Shown in pieces: positions 7,704 to 17,860 of a stretch of DNA of 64,000 bases. The position numbers and the translations under genes are program-made. This stretch comes from CAYPNF01 sp964411985 (GTDB lineage: Bacteria; Verrucomicrobiota; Verrucomicrobiia; Limisphaerales; J093): contig CAYPNF010000010.1 in NCBI GenBank assembly GCA_964411985.1, positions 1 through 64,000 of the forward strand, read 5' to 3'. The stretch's first letter is position 1, and each line of letters begins with the position of its first letter. The notes under the pieces were generated by a model. That model saw only the letters and a list, made by a program, of their open reading frames with translations. It searched no databases and was not told where the DNA came from.

Positions 7704-9563
7704 GTGAATCAACCGTCTACAGAGCCGCGCTCGCTTCGGTGGGCGCGGCTTTCTTGCCCTCGTGATGGCTCTGCGAGAGGCACCAGCGATTGGCTGTCGG
7801 CCGACCGCAACCCCCAGCGCGCCCGCAGATTCCCAGCCTTTTCGCTGGCTGCTCTTCCATTTGCCGCAGTCCTGTTCCTGAGTATCTCGGGATGTGGCCG
7901 ATCCCCAGTTCCATCCCTCCAGCCCGCGAATCCCTCCTCACCCGCAAGGCCGGCCCTTTTCTCTTTGGTCAATGACAAGGTGGGGCTGAACTTCATCCAC
8001 GACTCGGGCGCGCGCGGAGAATACATGATGCCGGAGCATATCGGCTCGGGGGCCGCGCTCCTGGATTATGACAACGACGGGCGACTGGATCTGTATCTCG
8101 TCCAGAACGGCGGGCCTGACTCGGGACATCCCAACCAACTGTTCCATCAGGAGCCCGATGGCAGCTTTCAGGACGTGACCGCAGGCTCAGGCCTGGATGT
8201 CACCGGGTTCGGCATGGGAGCCACTGCAGGCGATGTGAACAACGACGGCAAGGTGGATCTCTTCCTTACGGAGTATGGGAACGTGCGCCTGTTCCTCAGC
8301 CGAGGCCAAGGACGTTTCGAGGAGGTAACCAAGACGGCCGGAATCGATAACATCCGCTGGGCCACTGCTGCGTCCTTCGTTGATTACGACCGTGACGGCT
8401 GGCTGGATTTGGTGGTGGGTAACTACGTGGACTACAATCCCACCCAGAAGTGTTTTGATCCTGCGGGTGCGGCGGAGTATTGCGGCCCGCAGAATTTCCA
8501 GAATACGGTGAGCAAGCTCTATCGTAACCGGGGGAGGGAGGTTGGCAGCGGCCGGGTGGCTTTTGAGGACACGACCGTGCGTTCCGGCTTTGCCAAAGCC
8601 CAAGGAAAGGCTCTGGGGATCCTTTGCGCCGATTTCGATGGTGACCGTTGGCCGGACATTTTTGTCGCGGACGACGGCATCCCCAACCGTCTTTACATCA
8701 ACCGGCGGGATGGGACTTTTGTCGAGGAAGCGGCCCAGCGTGGCTTGGCCTATAACGCGCTGGGGTCTGCTGCCGGCAACATGGGGATTGGCCTCGGCGA
8801 TGTCAACGGTGACGGGCTCTTTGACCTCTTTGTGACTCATTTGACCTTTGAGCAACATTCCTTGTGGGTACAGGGGCCGAGGGGGCTTTTCAGTGATCAG
8901 GTGGCCATGTTGGGGCTGGCAAGTCCGCTCAGGCGGGGAACTGGCTTTGGTACCGTGCTGGCGGACTTTGACCTGGATGGCTGGCCGGACTTGGCGGTGA
9001 TCAACGGCACCATTCGCCGAGGTGCTGCCCATCCCGGCGAGCCGTTCCCAGGGCTCATTCCCTTCTGGCATCCCTATGCCCAGCACTACCAGCTCTTCCT
9101 GAACACAGGCAAAGGAGGCTTCGCTGAAATCTCCAACGAGAATCCGGCGTTTTGCAGCCCGGTGGGGGTGGGGCGTGGTCTGGCGAGTGGCGACCTCAAC
9201 AACGACGGTGCTGTGGATTTGCTCGCCATCTGCGCAGGCGGTCCAGCTCAGCTGTTCTACAACGTCGCGCCTCGCCGCCATCATTGGCTCACAGTGCGGG
9301 CTCTCGATCCGCAGCGGGGCGATCGTGACGCGATTGGGGCGGAAGTCGGGGTGCTGGTCTCGGGACGGGAAAGGTGGGGGTTAGTGCAGCCTAGTTGCAG
9401 CTTCCTGGTGAGCAATGATCCGCGCGTCCATTTCGGTTTGGAATCAGCGACCCAAGTCGACTCCATCCGCATCCGCTGGCCGGACGGTTCCGACGAAGTG
9501 TTTCCGGGCGGGCCTGTGGATCGTTTTCTGGCCTTGCGGCAAGGCAGCGGGAGAAAACCATGA
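7704..9563 (+). CDS. FG-GAP/VCBS repeat protein with ASPIC/UnbV C-terminal domain, probable lipoprotein
   Basis: This 619-aa protein starts with GTG at 7704; no other in-frame ATG, GTG or TTG precedes the hydrophobic segment. A hydrophobic stretch ends in a lipobox-like I-S-G-C with Cys64, suggesting an outer-membrane lipoprotein, although the 45 residues before it are unusually long. Many FG-GAP/VCBS calcium-binding blades follow (LLDYDNDGRLDLYLV, GDVNNDGKVDLF, ADFDGDRWPDIFVA, GDVNGDGLFDLF, GDLNNDGAVDLL), indicating a beta-propeller. The C-terminus (about 560-615) has the ASPIC/UnbV signature (VHFGLESATQVDSIRIRWPDG). The next gene overlaps by ATGA and encodes a TPR protein, a pairing common in this phylum. 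Molecular function is not established. Confidence 0.85.
   Translation: MNQPSTEPRSLRWARLSCPRDGSARGTSDWLSADRNPQRARRFPAFSLAALPFAAVLFLSISGCGRSPVPSLQPANPSSPARPALFSLVNDKVGLNFIHDSGARGEYMMPEHIGSGAALLDYDNDGRLDLYLVQNGGPDSGHPNQLFHQEPDGSFQDVTAGSGLDVTGFGMGATAGDVNNDGKVDLFLTEYGNVRLFLSRGQGRFEEVTKTAGIDNIRWATAASFVDYDRDGWLDLVVGNYVDYNPTQKCFDPAGAAEYCGPQNFQNTVSKLYRNRGREVGSGRVAFEDTTVRSGFAKAQGKALGILCADFDGDRWPDIFVADDGIPNRLYINRRDGTFVEEAAQRGLAYNALGSAAGNMGIGLGDVNGDGLFDLFVTHLTFEQHSLWVQGPRGLFSDQVAMLGLASPLRRGTGFGTVLADFDLDGWPDLAVINGTIRRGAAHPGEPFPGLIPFWHPYAQHYQLFLNTGKGGFAEISNENPAFCSPVGVGRGLASGDLNNDGAVDLLAICAGGPAQLFYNVAPRRHHWLTVRALDPQRGDRDAIGAEVGVLVSGRERWGLVQPSCSFLVSNDPRVHFGLESATQVDSIRIRWPDGSDEVFPGGPVDRFLALRQGSGRKP
7723..7755 (+). 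terminator. Hairpin with TTCTT tail after the 970-aa gene
   Basis: AGCCGCGC at 7723-7730 pairs perfectly with GCGCGGCT at 7743-7750 and is followed by TTCTT. This looks like an intrinsic terminator for the gene ending at 7684. It lies inside the first codons of the next reading frame, whose only usable start is a GTG at 7704, so it could instead attenuate or partially terminate into that gene. Confidence 0.5.
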
Positions 9564-10942
9564 ACCGCAAGAAGCAGCACGATGAGGATCGATCAAGGCA
9601 AGCAAGGCCCGCTGTGTCTCCGACTGTGACACGAGCATCACCGAAACGGCTCTGGCTGGCTGGTGCTGTGGCGGTCTTGGTACTCCTGGCCGGATGGTTC
9701 TGGTGGCTGAACCGACCGATGGGCCCGCGCCTCCCCCTGCCAGCGGTCGATCTCTCCAAGGCGGACCCGAGTGTGGCGCAGACGTTGCAGGCTCATATGG
9801 ATAAGGTGAGGAAGGATCCAGAATCGGGGGTTGCTTGGGGGTGGCTGGGTGCGCTGTTTTGGACCTATGGAGACCGCGCCAACGCCGGAGTCTGCCTGGA
9901 GCAGGCGGCCCGCCTGGATCCATCCAACCCTCGCTGGCCCTACTATCATGCGTTGGCTCTCCTGGCGATCGCCCCCCCTGAAGCGGTTCCCAAGCTGCAG
10001 CAGACCGTTGCCCTGTGTGGCAGTGAGCCTCCCACGCCTCGGTTTCGACTGAGCCGCGTTTTGGCGGAATTAGGGAAATGGGACGAAGCACAGAAGGAGT
10101 TGGCGCTGCTATTGAAAGCCAAACCGGACTTTGCCCCAGCACGGCTTTTGACCGCCCGCGGCGCTCAGGCTAGCGGGAAGGCATCGGAGGCAGTTGCGCT
10201 CGCCCGAGCCTGCACAGAGGACCCAAGGACTGCGCGTTCCGCCTGGATCTTGCTGGCTACACTGCAACGTCAATTGGGTGACGCCCAAGGCGCCGCTGAA
10301 GCCTCCCAGAGAGCGGCCGCGGCCCCTCCAGACGAGGGCATTCCTGATCCCTTTGAGGCCGAGGTTGCGTTGCTGCGAGGAGACCCTCGAGGGCTTACGG
10401 AGCAGGCGAACTCCTTGCTTGCGGGTGGCCATCTCAACGAAGCGGCCAACTTGATCGACCGTTTGGCACGCGAGCACGCGACGCACCCCGGCACATGGCT
10501 CCTCCTTGGGCGCCTTCAACTGTTGCGAAATGACGCGGTATCCGCCGAGAAATCGCTGCGTCGATACCTGGAAATGGGGGCCGAGGCGGTGCAGGGGCAT
10601 TTCCAGTTGGGCTTGGCCCTGATGGCACAGAAGCGGTTTGCCGAAGGGGCGGATTCTTTTGCGAAGGCGACCCAACTCAAGCCCGACTTTGGCCCAGGCT
10701 ACTACAACCAAGGCTTCTGCCTCGCCCGGGCAGGCCGTCCCCGCGAGGCAATCGTTCCCTTCACGGAATCGCTCCGGCACAATCCCGAGAAGCTCGAGAC
10801 TTACCTACTGCTCGCCGATCTCCATCTCCAAGTGGGAAGCAGGGAGTCCGCCTTCAAGCTGCTCGATCAAGCGAAAGCAATGAGCCCCTCCGACCAGCGC
10901 GTACGTGATTTGCGGCGCCGCGCTGGCATGGCTGCTCCCTGA
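9560..10942 (+). CDS. Membrane-anchored tetratricopeptide-repeat protein
   Basis: This 460-aa protein has a basic N-terminus, one transmembrane helix at about 35-51 (LWLAGAVAVLVLLAGWFWWL) and then helical repeats almost to the end. Recognisable TPR units include 'GHFQLGLALMAQKRFAEGAD', the following 'PGYYNQGFCLARAGRPREAI' and 'LETYLLLADLHLQVG'. The body should face the periplasm. The start codon overlaps the stop of the UnbV-domain gene (ATGA), so the two are translationally coupled and probably act together. The 3' end faces the giant CotH gene with only 18 bp between the stops. Confidence 0.85.
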   Translation: MNRKKQHDEDRSRQARPAVSPTVTRASPKRLWLAGAVAVLVLLAGWFWWLNRPMGPRLPLPAVDLSKADPSVAQTLQAHMDKVRKDPESGVAWGWLGALFWTYGDRANAGVCLEQAARLDPSNPRWPYYHALALLAIAPPEAVPKLQQTVALCGSEPPTPRFRLSRVLAELGKWDEAQKELALLLKAKPDFAPARLLTARGAQASGKASEAVALARACTEDPRTARSAWILLATLQRQLGDAQGAAEASQRAAAAPPDEGIPDPFEAEVALLRGDPRGLTEQANSLLAGGHLNEAANLIDRLAREHATHPGTWLLLGRLQLLRNDAVSAEKSLRRYLEMGAEAVQGHFQLGLALMAQKRFAEGADSFAKATQLKPDFGPGYYNQGFCLARAGRPREAIVPFTESLRHNPEKLETYLLLADLHLQVGSRESAFKLLDQAKAMSPSDQRVRDLRRRAGMAAP

Positions 10943-10960
10943 AACACGGGCAGCGATCTT

Positions 10961-13900
10961 CTACGGTTCGATGACGCGATAGAACGCGCCTTCCGAGGGA
11001 GGATTGCTTTCCACGTAGTCCAAGTAGCCATGTGCGGGCAATGGAGCCGCCTGCAAGCGGGTCCAGTTGGTTAGCGTTCGGGACCGCTGAATCTCGCATA
11101 ACCGCCCTGGTGTCCCCTGGTACCGCAGGCGATAGCCGCCGGAGCTCGGGGCTACCGTGAGTTGATGAAGTTGCGGCAAGGTTCCATCGTACACCAGCAG
11201 TTCCACCCGTCCTGTGGCAGAATGGCCGTGAGAGTCGGACAACTGATAGCGGAAGGTGTCGTTGCCCAGAAATGATCCTAGTGGAAGGTAGGTGATCTCT
11301 TTGCCGGACAGCGCAACTTTGGCTCCGGCCTCGCTGATCGGATCGACAGCGTTGATCGCCAGCGTGGCACCGTCAGGATTGGAGTCATTGGCCAGCAGGC
11401 TGGAGAGGGGTACGGAGGTCACCGTGCCCCCCAGTGCGAGCAGTCCGTCCACCCCAGCAATGGGTGGCTGGCCGGCCAATTCCAGGACACAGGGTTCACT
11501 GAGCGTCTGGCCAACCGAATTGGAGACGATCACTCGATAGGTTCCAGCGAAGGACGCTGTGGCGTTGGTGATCGTATAAACCGAACCGGTGACCCCGGGG
11601 ATGGGCCGGCCATCAAATTGCCAGAGGTAACTCAGGGGTCCAGTCCCTCCTGCGGTTACCGATAAAGAGATGACATCTCCTTGGCTGAATGTCCTGCTTT
11701 GCGGCCCCTCAAACAAAGCCGGAGCCAGCAAAACCTGCTTCCCGGTGAGGGAAAGGTCGAAACTCAGGTCGGAGCTGTCGGCGGCGGATTGGTGAACTTC
11801 AACGGCCACCAGGTTGACACCTTCTCTCAGATGGACCGGGTTGATGGCCTGGGAGAAGAAGGTGCTCTCCTCGGCGCCCGAGACAGCATACTCGGCCGTG
11901 GTTAGGTGATTTGCACCTTCGGCCAGGTTGCTGCGGAAGACCAACTGGTCATTCAGGTAGACCATTGCGCCGTCGTCTCGCAGGAGGTTTGCCGAGAGAT
12001 TCTCGAAGGAGGCAGCATTCGAGAGGTTGAAAGCAAGGCGGAAATAGTACGTGATATGCTTCTTGGCAGAATCGGTCCCGTAGGAGATCAGAGTCGCTTC
12101 CGGCCGTCCATCGTTGCGGTCCCCGTAGCCCAACTCGGCGGGTCCGCGTTTCCAGCCGGAGTCGGAGAAATTCGCGCCTCGCCACGCGGTGCCTTGGTTC
12201 GAGCCATCGTCCAGGAATCTCCACACCGAGCCGGTGGATACCAGGGTGACGTCAACCTGGGTACCTGGGGTGAAAGCGACCTGGACGACCGACGAGGTGC
12301 TGACGGAGCCGGAATTGTCAGTTGCCAGGGCGGACAGGGCATAGACGCCCGGCACGGCAGGGGTCCAGTTGATCGAATAGGGAGGCGCGAAGACCTCGCC
12401 CAAGATCTGGGTTCCCGCCAGGAACGTCACTCGGTCCATCTGGCCGTCGGGGTCTTCTGCGCTGGCCAGCAAGTCCAGGCTTGTGCCAGCCATGCGCATT
12501 GTACCTTGGGTGGGCGTGAGGAGTTGTACCTTGGGTGGCTGGGAGAGTACTGTGATCGTGACGGTGGGGGACGTGGCAGTTCCCAAGCGGTTGTCGATGG
12601 CTACCGCCGCCACCTCGTGGACCCCGGGAGGTGGGTTGGTCCAAGTAAAACTGTAGGGAGCAGTGGAGACGCCTGTCAGCTTCTGACCATCCGCGAGAAA
12701 ATCGAGTCGCTGGATCTGGCCATCAGGATCCACCGCAGTGGCTTGGAACAAGATATTCGTAGGGTTGTTGAACACGCTGCCCGCCACGGGAGAGGTTAGG
12801 AGCACTTCCGGAGTATGGTTGGGCACGTTCGGAGCGCCGGTGGTGGGAGGGGCTGCAAACCAATTCGTTGGTTCGTTTGCGTATCCAGCCAGATCTCGCC
12901 GTTGCAGGGAAGCCCCCTGACCATCTGCGGTCACGGGCCAGGGCGCTTGATCGGAATACCGCACTCTTTCCACCAACACGTAAGGCACACCGTTGCTGCC
13001 GGAGAAGTCGGGACGCTTCAGTTCCAGGGTCTCGTCACCATTGCCCAGCTTGCCTTGCCAGGGACCGAACACGGGTGTCTGTTTGGAGAGTCCGTAGAGT
13101 GTTTGGAATGCCGTCAGCGCCATCGTATTTGTGGTAGGATCAAAGCCCACTATCAGCAAGTGGCCATGGGGTGGAATCAAGACTCCCTCAGGAAAATCGA
13201 AATCGATGGCGTTCCTCAACCGCCAGGTGTTGGTCGGTTCGGCAGGTTGGTACAGTGGCGCGTTGGTGCCGGAGAAGTTTGCCAGTTCAATGTAGCTGAA
13301 GGACGAGTTGGGGTCCGCGGATGACGGCGGATGATACATGATCTCGGACACCACGATCGGCCCCACGATCGGTCTGCCGTTGTCTTTCCCCAGGGTGAGC
13401 GTCGCTTGCGCGGGGTAGTCGATTTCACCAAGGCTATTCGTGAATCGTCCGAAACTGACACCGTTGGCGGAGGCGCCGAAGTCGAGCCCTTGCGCGTACC
13501 CCGTCAGATTGCCATCGGGGTCCGCGCTGAACAGCCACAACTCGTCGCCTTCTGAGTTTAGACCGAAACTAGTCCCAACTCCCGGGTTGAACTGAGTCTC
13601 CGCGAAGTTGACGTAACCACGGGCTCCAATCGGGGTCGGCGCAGGAATCCGGAACTTCTTCGGGGTCGCGAAATCATCGCTGAGCCACCATCCCCCTACT
13701 TGGACGGTCTGGTCAGTCGGATTGTGTAGCTCGATGCTATCGACCTGCGGCAGATCCGTGTGCGCCAGCAACTCGTTGATCACGACGGGGGTCAGACTCG
13801 GCAGCTGTGGGTCGGATTGGCCAGGAGTGCCGTTACGCTGCCCATTGGGGCGCCAGCTCGTCCGCAGGCCCCAGGAATCCCACGGCGCGGCGTCGTCCAC

Positions 13901-16900
13901 AATCACCAGCGAAAAGCCATGTCCATCCGTGATGGGGTACCATGCATTGTTGTAACTGAAATCGAGGATTTTCTCGCCAAACGCATCCTCCAAGCGCAGG
14001 CGTTCTCCGGCGTTCTCCAGGCTTCCCAGGTACTGTCCCGCAAGTGGGAGAGTCGTGCCGTATCGTGCGTGGAATGCGTTGGTGTTCCGAGCCAGGATGA
14101 CCCGGTCGCCGGACGCCAGGTTGGTGATGCCAGCGGTGGAGAAGTCAAACAGCACGCCTTCGGTGAGTTTCACCCCTGCCAGGCTCAAAGAAGCGGGCCC
14201 TATGTTGCGGAGCTCTATGAATTCGAACTGTTCCTGATCCCATCCCTGAACGGTGGGAAATGTGTCCGGATGGTAGAAGAGTTCTGTGACCCGCAAGAAC
14301 CGTTGCACCTCGCTGGGGGTGCCGGAAAAGGAGCGCGCGCTGACGACCCGGCCCGTGGCGTCGGACAGGGTCAGGCTTTCGCCCCAGGCGGAGAGGTTTC
14401 CCTCGTAGGGACCGACAACAAACCTCCGTTCGCCTCCCTTGGGGCTGATGGTGCGGGCGCGAAAGGCCCTCGTATTGGGGGAGACATACAACGTCGAACG
14501 AGCGGGAATGACGGTGCCCGGTTTGAAGGTGAGCCGGACTCCCCCCTCCAGCCTCCAGCCCGAAACATCCACGGAATAGCTGTTGCCGTTGGTGAGCGAA
14601 AGCCATTCCTGCAACGGGTTGCCGCTGACCGCACGATACTCAAGTGCGCCAAACTGGATGACCGCGTTGGTGGGCTGAGGCAGCGGGATTTCGCCACGGT
14701 TGGTTACCGACAGGGTTTGAAACATGTAGGCACGTCGACCCGGAAGAAACTCGTTCCAAACACGGTTCACGGCTTGCGTGATGGTCTCCCGGGTACCCCA
14801 GGTGCCCCACGCCGCCAGGTCCAGCGCGGCATCCGGAGCGATCTGGTCCCGGAGCGCTTGAGTCTTGAGTCGATAGAAGTCACTTTTGGCCGGGGTGCCA
14901 GGTGGCTGCAGCAGGGAATCCATCAAGGTGCGTAGCCGGCGTAAGAACATTTGCCGCGTAGCTGCGGTGTCATAGACCGGCGTGATGACGCGGTTTCCGT
15001 ATCCCACAAACAGGCTTTGGTCGGTGTAGATGGTTTCGTCAAAGTAGGCCAGGCAAGTCGCTCCGCAGGTCCAGACCCGTCCGAAACTGAGGTCCACATC
15101 CCAGGGCATCATTTGCCATTCGCCCGTGCCTTCGGTGTCTCGATACAAGTAGTAATTCTTGTGGCAACAATCGACGTCTGCGGTGATGATTTTGGCCGCC
15201 AGGAAATCGATTACCTCGGGCAGGTTGAGGTTGTCGTAGAGGTACGCTTCGCGTGCGGAAGCGGACGACTGGCTCATACCCGTGATCAAAGCCTGCAAAT
15301 CCGCCGTTCCTTCCTTCTTCCGCGTCTTTTTCTCGGCTCCTGAGGTGCTTTCGGCCAGGTTGTACATCTTGTAGTAAGCTCCCTTGGGGTCCAAGCCTAG
15401 CCGTTGGAGTTGATTCTCATCACCGTTTTCCACCAGGTTTGCCACGCTGTAAAACGCCCCATTCCGCTGAACGCGCACAGGGAAAGCAAAGTGATGTGGA
15501 GCACCTGCGTCCCGGTAGGTGTCGTAGGCCAGTACATGTCTCATATGCGACTTGTCGGCCCAGGTGGTCAGCAGGTTCAGGTCGTCTACGCGTGGGGCGT
15601 CTTTGGACCAACGAAAGGTATAGCCCGGATTGAAGTCGAGGTCGTAACTCTTCTTCGGGAAACCGCGAGTGGACTGCCCATGGAGGTTGGCACCCGTGTT
15701 GTCGTAGAACTCGCCGTCGAAAAACAAGGAACAGCGCGCCGTCGTATCGGAGTCAGCCGTGGATGGGTTGGCGATGAACCAGTGCAGCACCGGCAGCCGC
15801 GAGTTGGTCAGCGCGGGGTCCCACACCACCGTTCCGTGGTATTGAGGGCTGCTCGTGGTGCTGGCGTACGCCGGCGAACGGGTTGCCTGGCCGAGTGTGT
15901 CAGTGGCACTCAGATAATAGCGCACCATTTGGCCGACCTTGGATGCACTGGCCGGAATGCGCGCAGCATAGTAGCTGTCTCCTGCGGTCTCATCACCCTG
16001 AAGGCCATCATCATGCATCGCCACCGTTGCTTCCGCTCCGTACATGACCCGGTATTTCATCGTGACGCTTGCCACCGGGCGAAGCGTGGGAGTCACTCGC
16101 GCCGAAACGGTCAGATCGTCCGCGTCCCGGGGAATCTGTGGAAGATGCTGAACCTCGCTGAGAATGGGGCCGAGGTTGGTGGAACCGGGTCCATTTGGCG
16201 CCCTGGGGGTTGGTTGTGTGAAATAGACTTGGCGGTTGGTCTCCAGCCTGAGGTAGGTGCCCACTATTTCCGGGATGAGCAGGAAAGTAGGATCGGCCGC
16301 CGAGGTGTTGAGGCCTTGCAGAGCCAGGACGTTCGTGCCCGGCAGGAGCAGGTCCTTGACTGCGGTGAGCGAGATCTCCTGGATCGTGGCACTCTCCTCG
16401 CGCGAACGGGCAGAAGTTGCAGCTGAGTTCCATACGGCTCCCGGCGATGGACTTTGTTCGATGATCGTCTCGAAGGTGCAGGAATCGCATGAATCGCTGG
16501 CGCTGCCATCCGTCCCCAGAGGATCCAGGGCGAAGTCCAGCAGGTCGCCGGCTTGAAGGTCCGGCAGGAAGAGGTTGGTCGTGGTCCCGGCAGGGTCATT
16601 GTAACGGAGCGTATAAGTGAAGCGCTGAAGGCCGTTCTGGAACACCCGAAGAGTTGCGCCAGAGCCACAGGTGACGTTGTCCTTGGCGAAGGCGATTTGG
16701 CATCTCGCAGGGCCCGTGGCCTCACAGATCCACCGGCGGATCACCCAGTGAACCCCACCGCTGTTGGTGCCGTTGGGCTGCCATCCGCCAGCGCTGATCA
16801 TGTCCCAGGGCGGGTTGGAAGGCCCCAACACCCACGCGCCCCCATTCCACGTCCACTGGTCCAGGTTAGGGTGGAAGTCGGTGAACGGATCATAACTCGC

Positions 16901-17860
16901 GTCGGGATCCGCGCCGCGATTGTAGCTTCCATAGTACCAGTTGTTGAAGCCTTGCTGACCTGCCGCTGACCAGTCTGAGATGCTGTCAGCCTGAACCCCG
17001 CCAGGGGACTCCACCGGAGCGTTGCGGGTGGCGACAAGCCGGCCGTTCAGGTAAGCCAGGAAACCGTCGTTGTAACGTACTCGCAATTGCAGTTGGTCGA
17101 GTTCATTCAAATGTTCGACCCGAAACGGAAACCGCAAGTAGGCGGAGGCGTTCGCTCCTGCCATGGCCGAGGAGACGTCACTGCGGAGTGCATTCGTCAG
17201 GGTGGAGATTCCCGTGAAACCAAACCCCACCCCGTTGGTGATGGCCAGCCAAGCTGCGTCGTCAAAGGAGGCATCGATCCAGTTTGTGGAGAGACTGTCA
17301 TCCCGAGGCACGAGGAACTTTCCGAGCGCCCCGGGGGACAGTAGAGACTGGGCTTCGGCTACCACCGGCAGGCCATAGGAGGCGTCCGCTGCTTGCACGG
17401 GGTATTGGGGTGAGTAGCGGGTAGCGATGGTCAGGCCGTCGGGGGCGACCAACGCCAGATACTCTCCCGTGTCGCTCAGTTTGAAGTTCGTATGCAGTGG
17501 GCGACCAGGGACGCGGTGGTCCTTGTTCGAAGCGAACACGACCAGGAACTCGCCCGGCCCGAGGTTTGTCGAGGGGAATTGCCACTTCCTAAGGTTGGCC
17601 ACCTCGTCTGTCAGGTGCCATCCTGCCAGGTCCACCGCCGCTTCACCGCGGTTGCAGATCTCTACCCAGTCTTCGTTATCGCCATCCTCATCCTGGAGGG
17701 TCTTGACGTTCGAGGCTTGGAACTCCGTGAGAGCCAGCTGGGCTTGGACCTCAGGGTGAAGCGTTGCAGCCAGAAGGAGGCCAAGGGCCAAACCCGCGGC
17801 CTGCGCAAATGCTACCCGCAACAATGGCCACCGTGCCTCAGGCGACCTGATCCTACCCAT
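10961..17860 (-). CDS. Giant secreted multidomain protein with CotH and lamin-tail domains
   Basis: Start placed at MGRIRSPEAR (17860), giving a signal peptide ending near EVQAQLA and 2,299 aa. Visible parts in order: lamin-tail domain (about 40-150); a sugar-binding-like beta region (about 190-290); one copy of the ~180-aa domain found three times in the protein encoded at 4772-7684 (about 293-468); a CotH-type domain (about 685-1045, with HGQSTRGFPKKSYDLDF and a later NYYLYRD...MPWDVDLSFG stretch); further lamin-tail-like domains near 1055, 1200, 1357 and 1503; two Ig-like 'DPDGQIQRLDFLADGQ' domains (about 1683-1870); a jelly-roll-like segment (about 1880-2040); an Ig fold (about 2055-2135); a cadherin-like unit (about 2150-2225); and a '...FYRV' C-terminal module. 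Bacterial CotH homologues can be atypical secreted protein kinases; catalytic competence here was not verified. Probably cell-surface. Confidence 0.85.
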   Translation of the reverse strand: MGRIRSPEARWPLLRVAFAQAAGLALGLLLAATLHPEVQAQLALTEFQASNVKTLQDEDGDNEDWVEICNRGEAAVDLAGWHLTDEVANLRKWQFPSTNLGPGEFLVVFASNKDHRVPGRPLHTNFKLSDTGEYLALVAPDGLTIATRYSPQYPVQAADASYGLPVVAEAQSLLSPGALGKFLVPRDDSLSTNWIDASFDDAAWLAITNGVGFGFTGISTLTNALRSDVSSAMAGANASAYLRFPFRVEHLNELDQLQLRVRYNDGFLAYLNGRLVATRNAPVESPGGVQADSISDWSAAGQQGFNNWYYGSYNRGADPDASYDPFTDFHPNLDQWTWNGGAWVLGPSNPPWDMISAGGWQPNGTNSGGVHWVIRRWICEATGPARCQIAFAKDNVTCGSGATLRVFQNGLQRFTYTLRYNDPAGTTTNLFLPDLQAGDLLDFALDPLGTDGSASDSCDSCTFETIIEQSPSPGAVWNSAATSARSREESATIQEISLTAVKDLLLPGTNVLALQGLNTSAADPTFLLIPEIVGTYLRLETNRQVYFTQPTPRAPNGPGSTNLGPILSEVQHLPQIPRDADDLTVSARVTPTLRPVASVTMKYRVMYGAEATVAMHDDGLQGDETAGDSYYAARIPASASKVGQMVRYYLSATDTLGQATRSPAYASTTSSPQYHGTVVWDPALTNSRLPVLHWFIANPSTADSDTTARCSLFFDGEFYDNTGANLHGQSTRGFPKKSYDLDFNPGYTFRWSKDAPRVDDLNLLTTWADKSHMRHVLAYDTYRDAGAPHHFAFPVRVQRNGAFYSVANLVENGDENQLQRLGLDPKGAYYKMYNLAESTSGAEKKTRKKEGTADLQALITGMSQSSASAREAYLYDNLNLPEVIDFLAAKIITADVDCCHKNYYLYRDTEGTGEWQMMPWDVDLSFGRVWTCGATCLAYFDETIYTDQSLFVGYGNRVITPVYDTAATRQMFLRRLRTLMDSLLQPPGTPAKSDFYRLKTQALRDQIAPDAALDLAAWGTWGTRETITQAVNRVWNEFLPGRRAYMFQTLSVTNRGEIPLPQPTNAVIQFGALEYRAVSGNPLQEWLSLTNGNSYSVDVSGWRLEGGVRLTFKPGTVIPARSTLYVSPNTRAFRARTISPKGGERRFVVGPYEGNLSAWGESLTLSDATGRVVSARSFSGTPSEVQRFLRVTELFYHPDTFPTVQGWDQEQFEFIELRNIGPASLSLAGVKLTEGVLFDFSTAGITNLASGDRVILARNTNAFHARYGTTLPLAGQYLGSLENAGERLRLEDAFGEKILDFSYNNAWYPITDGHGFSLVIVDDAAPWDSWGLRTSWRPNGQRNGTPGQSDPQLPSLTPVVINELLAHTDLPQVDSIELHNPTDQTVQVGGWWLSDDFATPKKFRIPAPTPIGARGYVNFAETQFNPGVGTSFGLNSEGDELWLFSADPDGNLTGYAQGLDFGASANGVSFGRFTNSLGEIDYPAQATLTLGKDNGRPIVGPIVVSEIMYHPPSSADPNSSFSYIELANFSGTNAPLYQPAEPTNTWRLRNAIDFDFPEGVLIPPHGHLLIVGFDPTTNTMALTAFQTLYGLSKQTPVFGPWQGKLGNGDETLELKRPDFSGSNGVPYVLVERVRYSDQAPWPVTADGQGASLQRRDLAGYANEPTNWFAAPPTTGAPNVPNHTPEVLLTSPVAGSVFNNPTNILFQATAVDPDGQIQRLDFLADGQKLTGVSTAPYSFTWTNPPPGVHEVAAVAIDNRLGTATSPTVTITVLSQPPKVQLLTPTQGTMRMAGTSLDLLASAEDPDGQMDRVTFLAGTQILGEVFAPPYSINWTPAVPGVYALSALATDNSGSVSTSSVVQVAFTPGTQVDVTLVSTGSVWRFLDDGSNQGTAWRGANFSDSGWKRGPAELGYGDRNDGRPEATLISYGTDSAKKHITYYFRLAFNLSNAASFENLSANLLRDDGAMVYLNDQLVFRSNLAEGANHLTTAEYAVSGAEESTFFSQAINPVHLREGVNLVAVEVHQSAADSSDLSFDLSLTGKQVLLAPALFEGPQSRTFSQGDVISLSVTAGGTGPLSYLWQFDGRPIPGVTGSVYTITNATASFAGTYRVIVSNSVGQTLSEPCVLELAGQPPIAGVDGLLALGGTVTSVPLSSLLANDSNPDGATLAINAVDPISEAGAKVALSGKEITYLPLGSFLGNDTFRYQLSDSHGHSATGRVELLVYDGTLPQLHQLTVAPSSGGYRLRYQGTPGRLCEIQRSRTLTNWTRLQAAPLPAHGYLDYVESNPPSEGAFYRVIEP

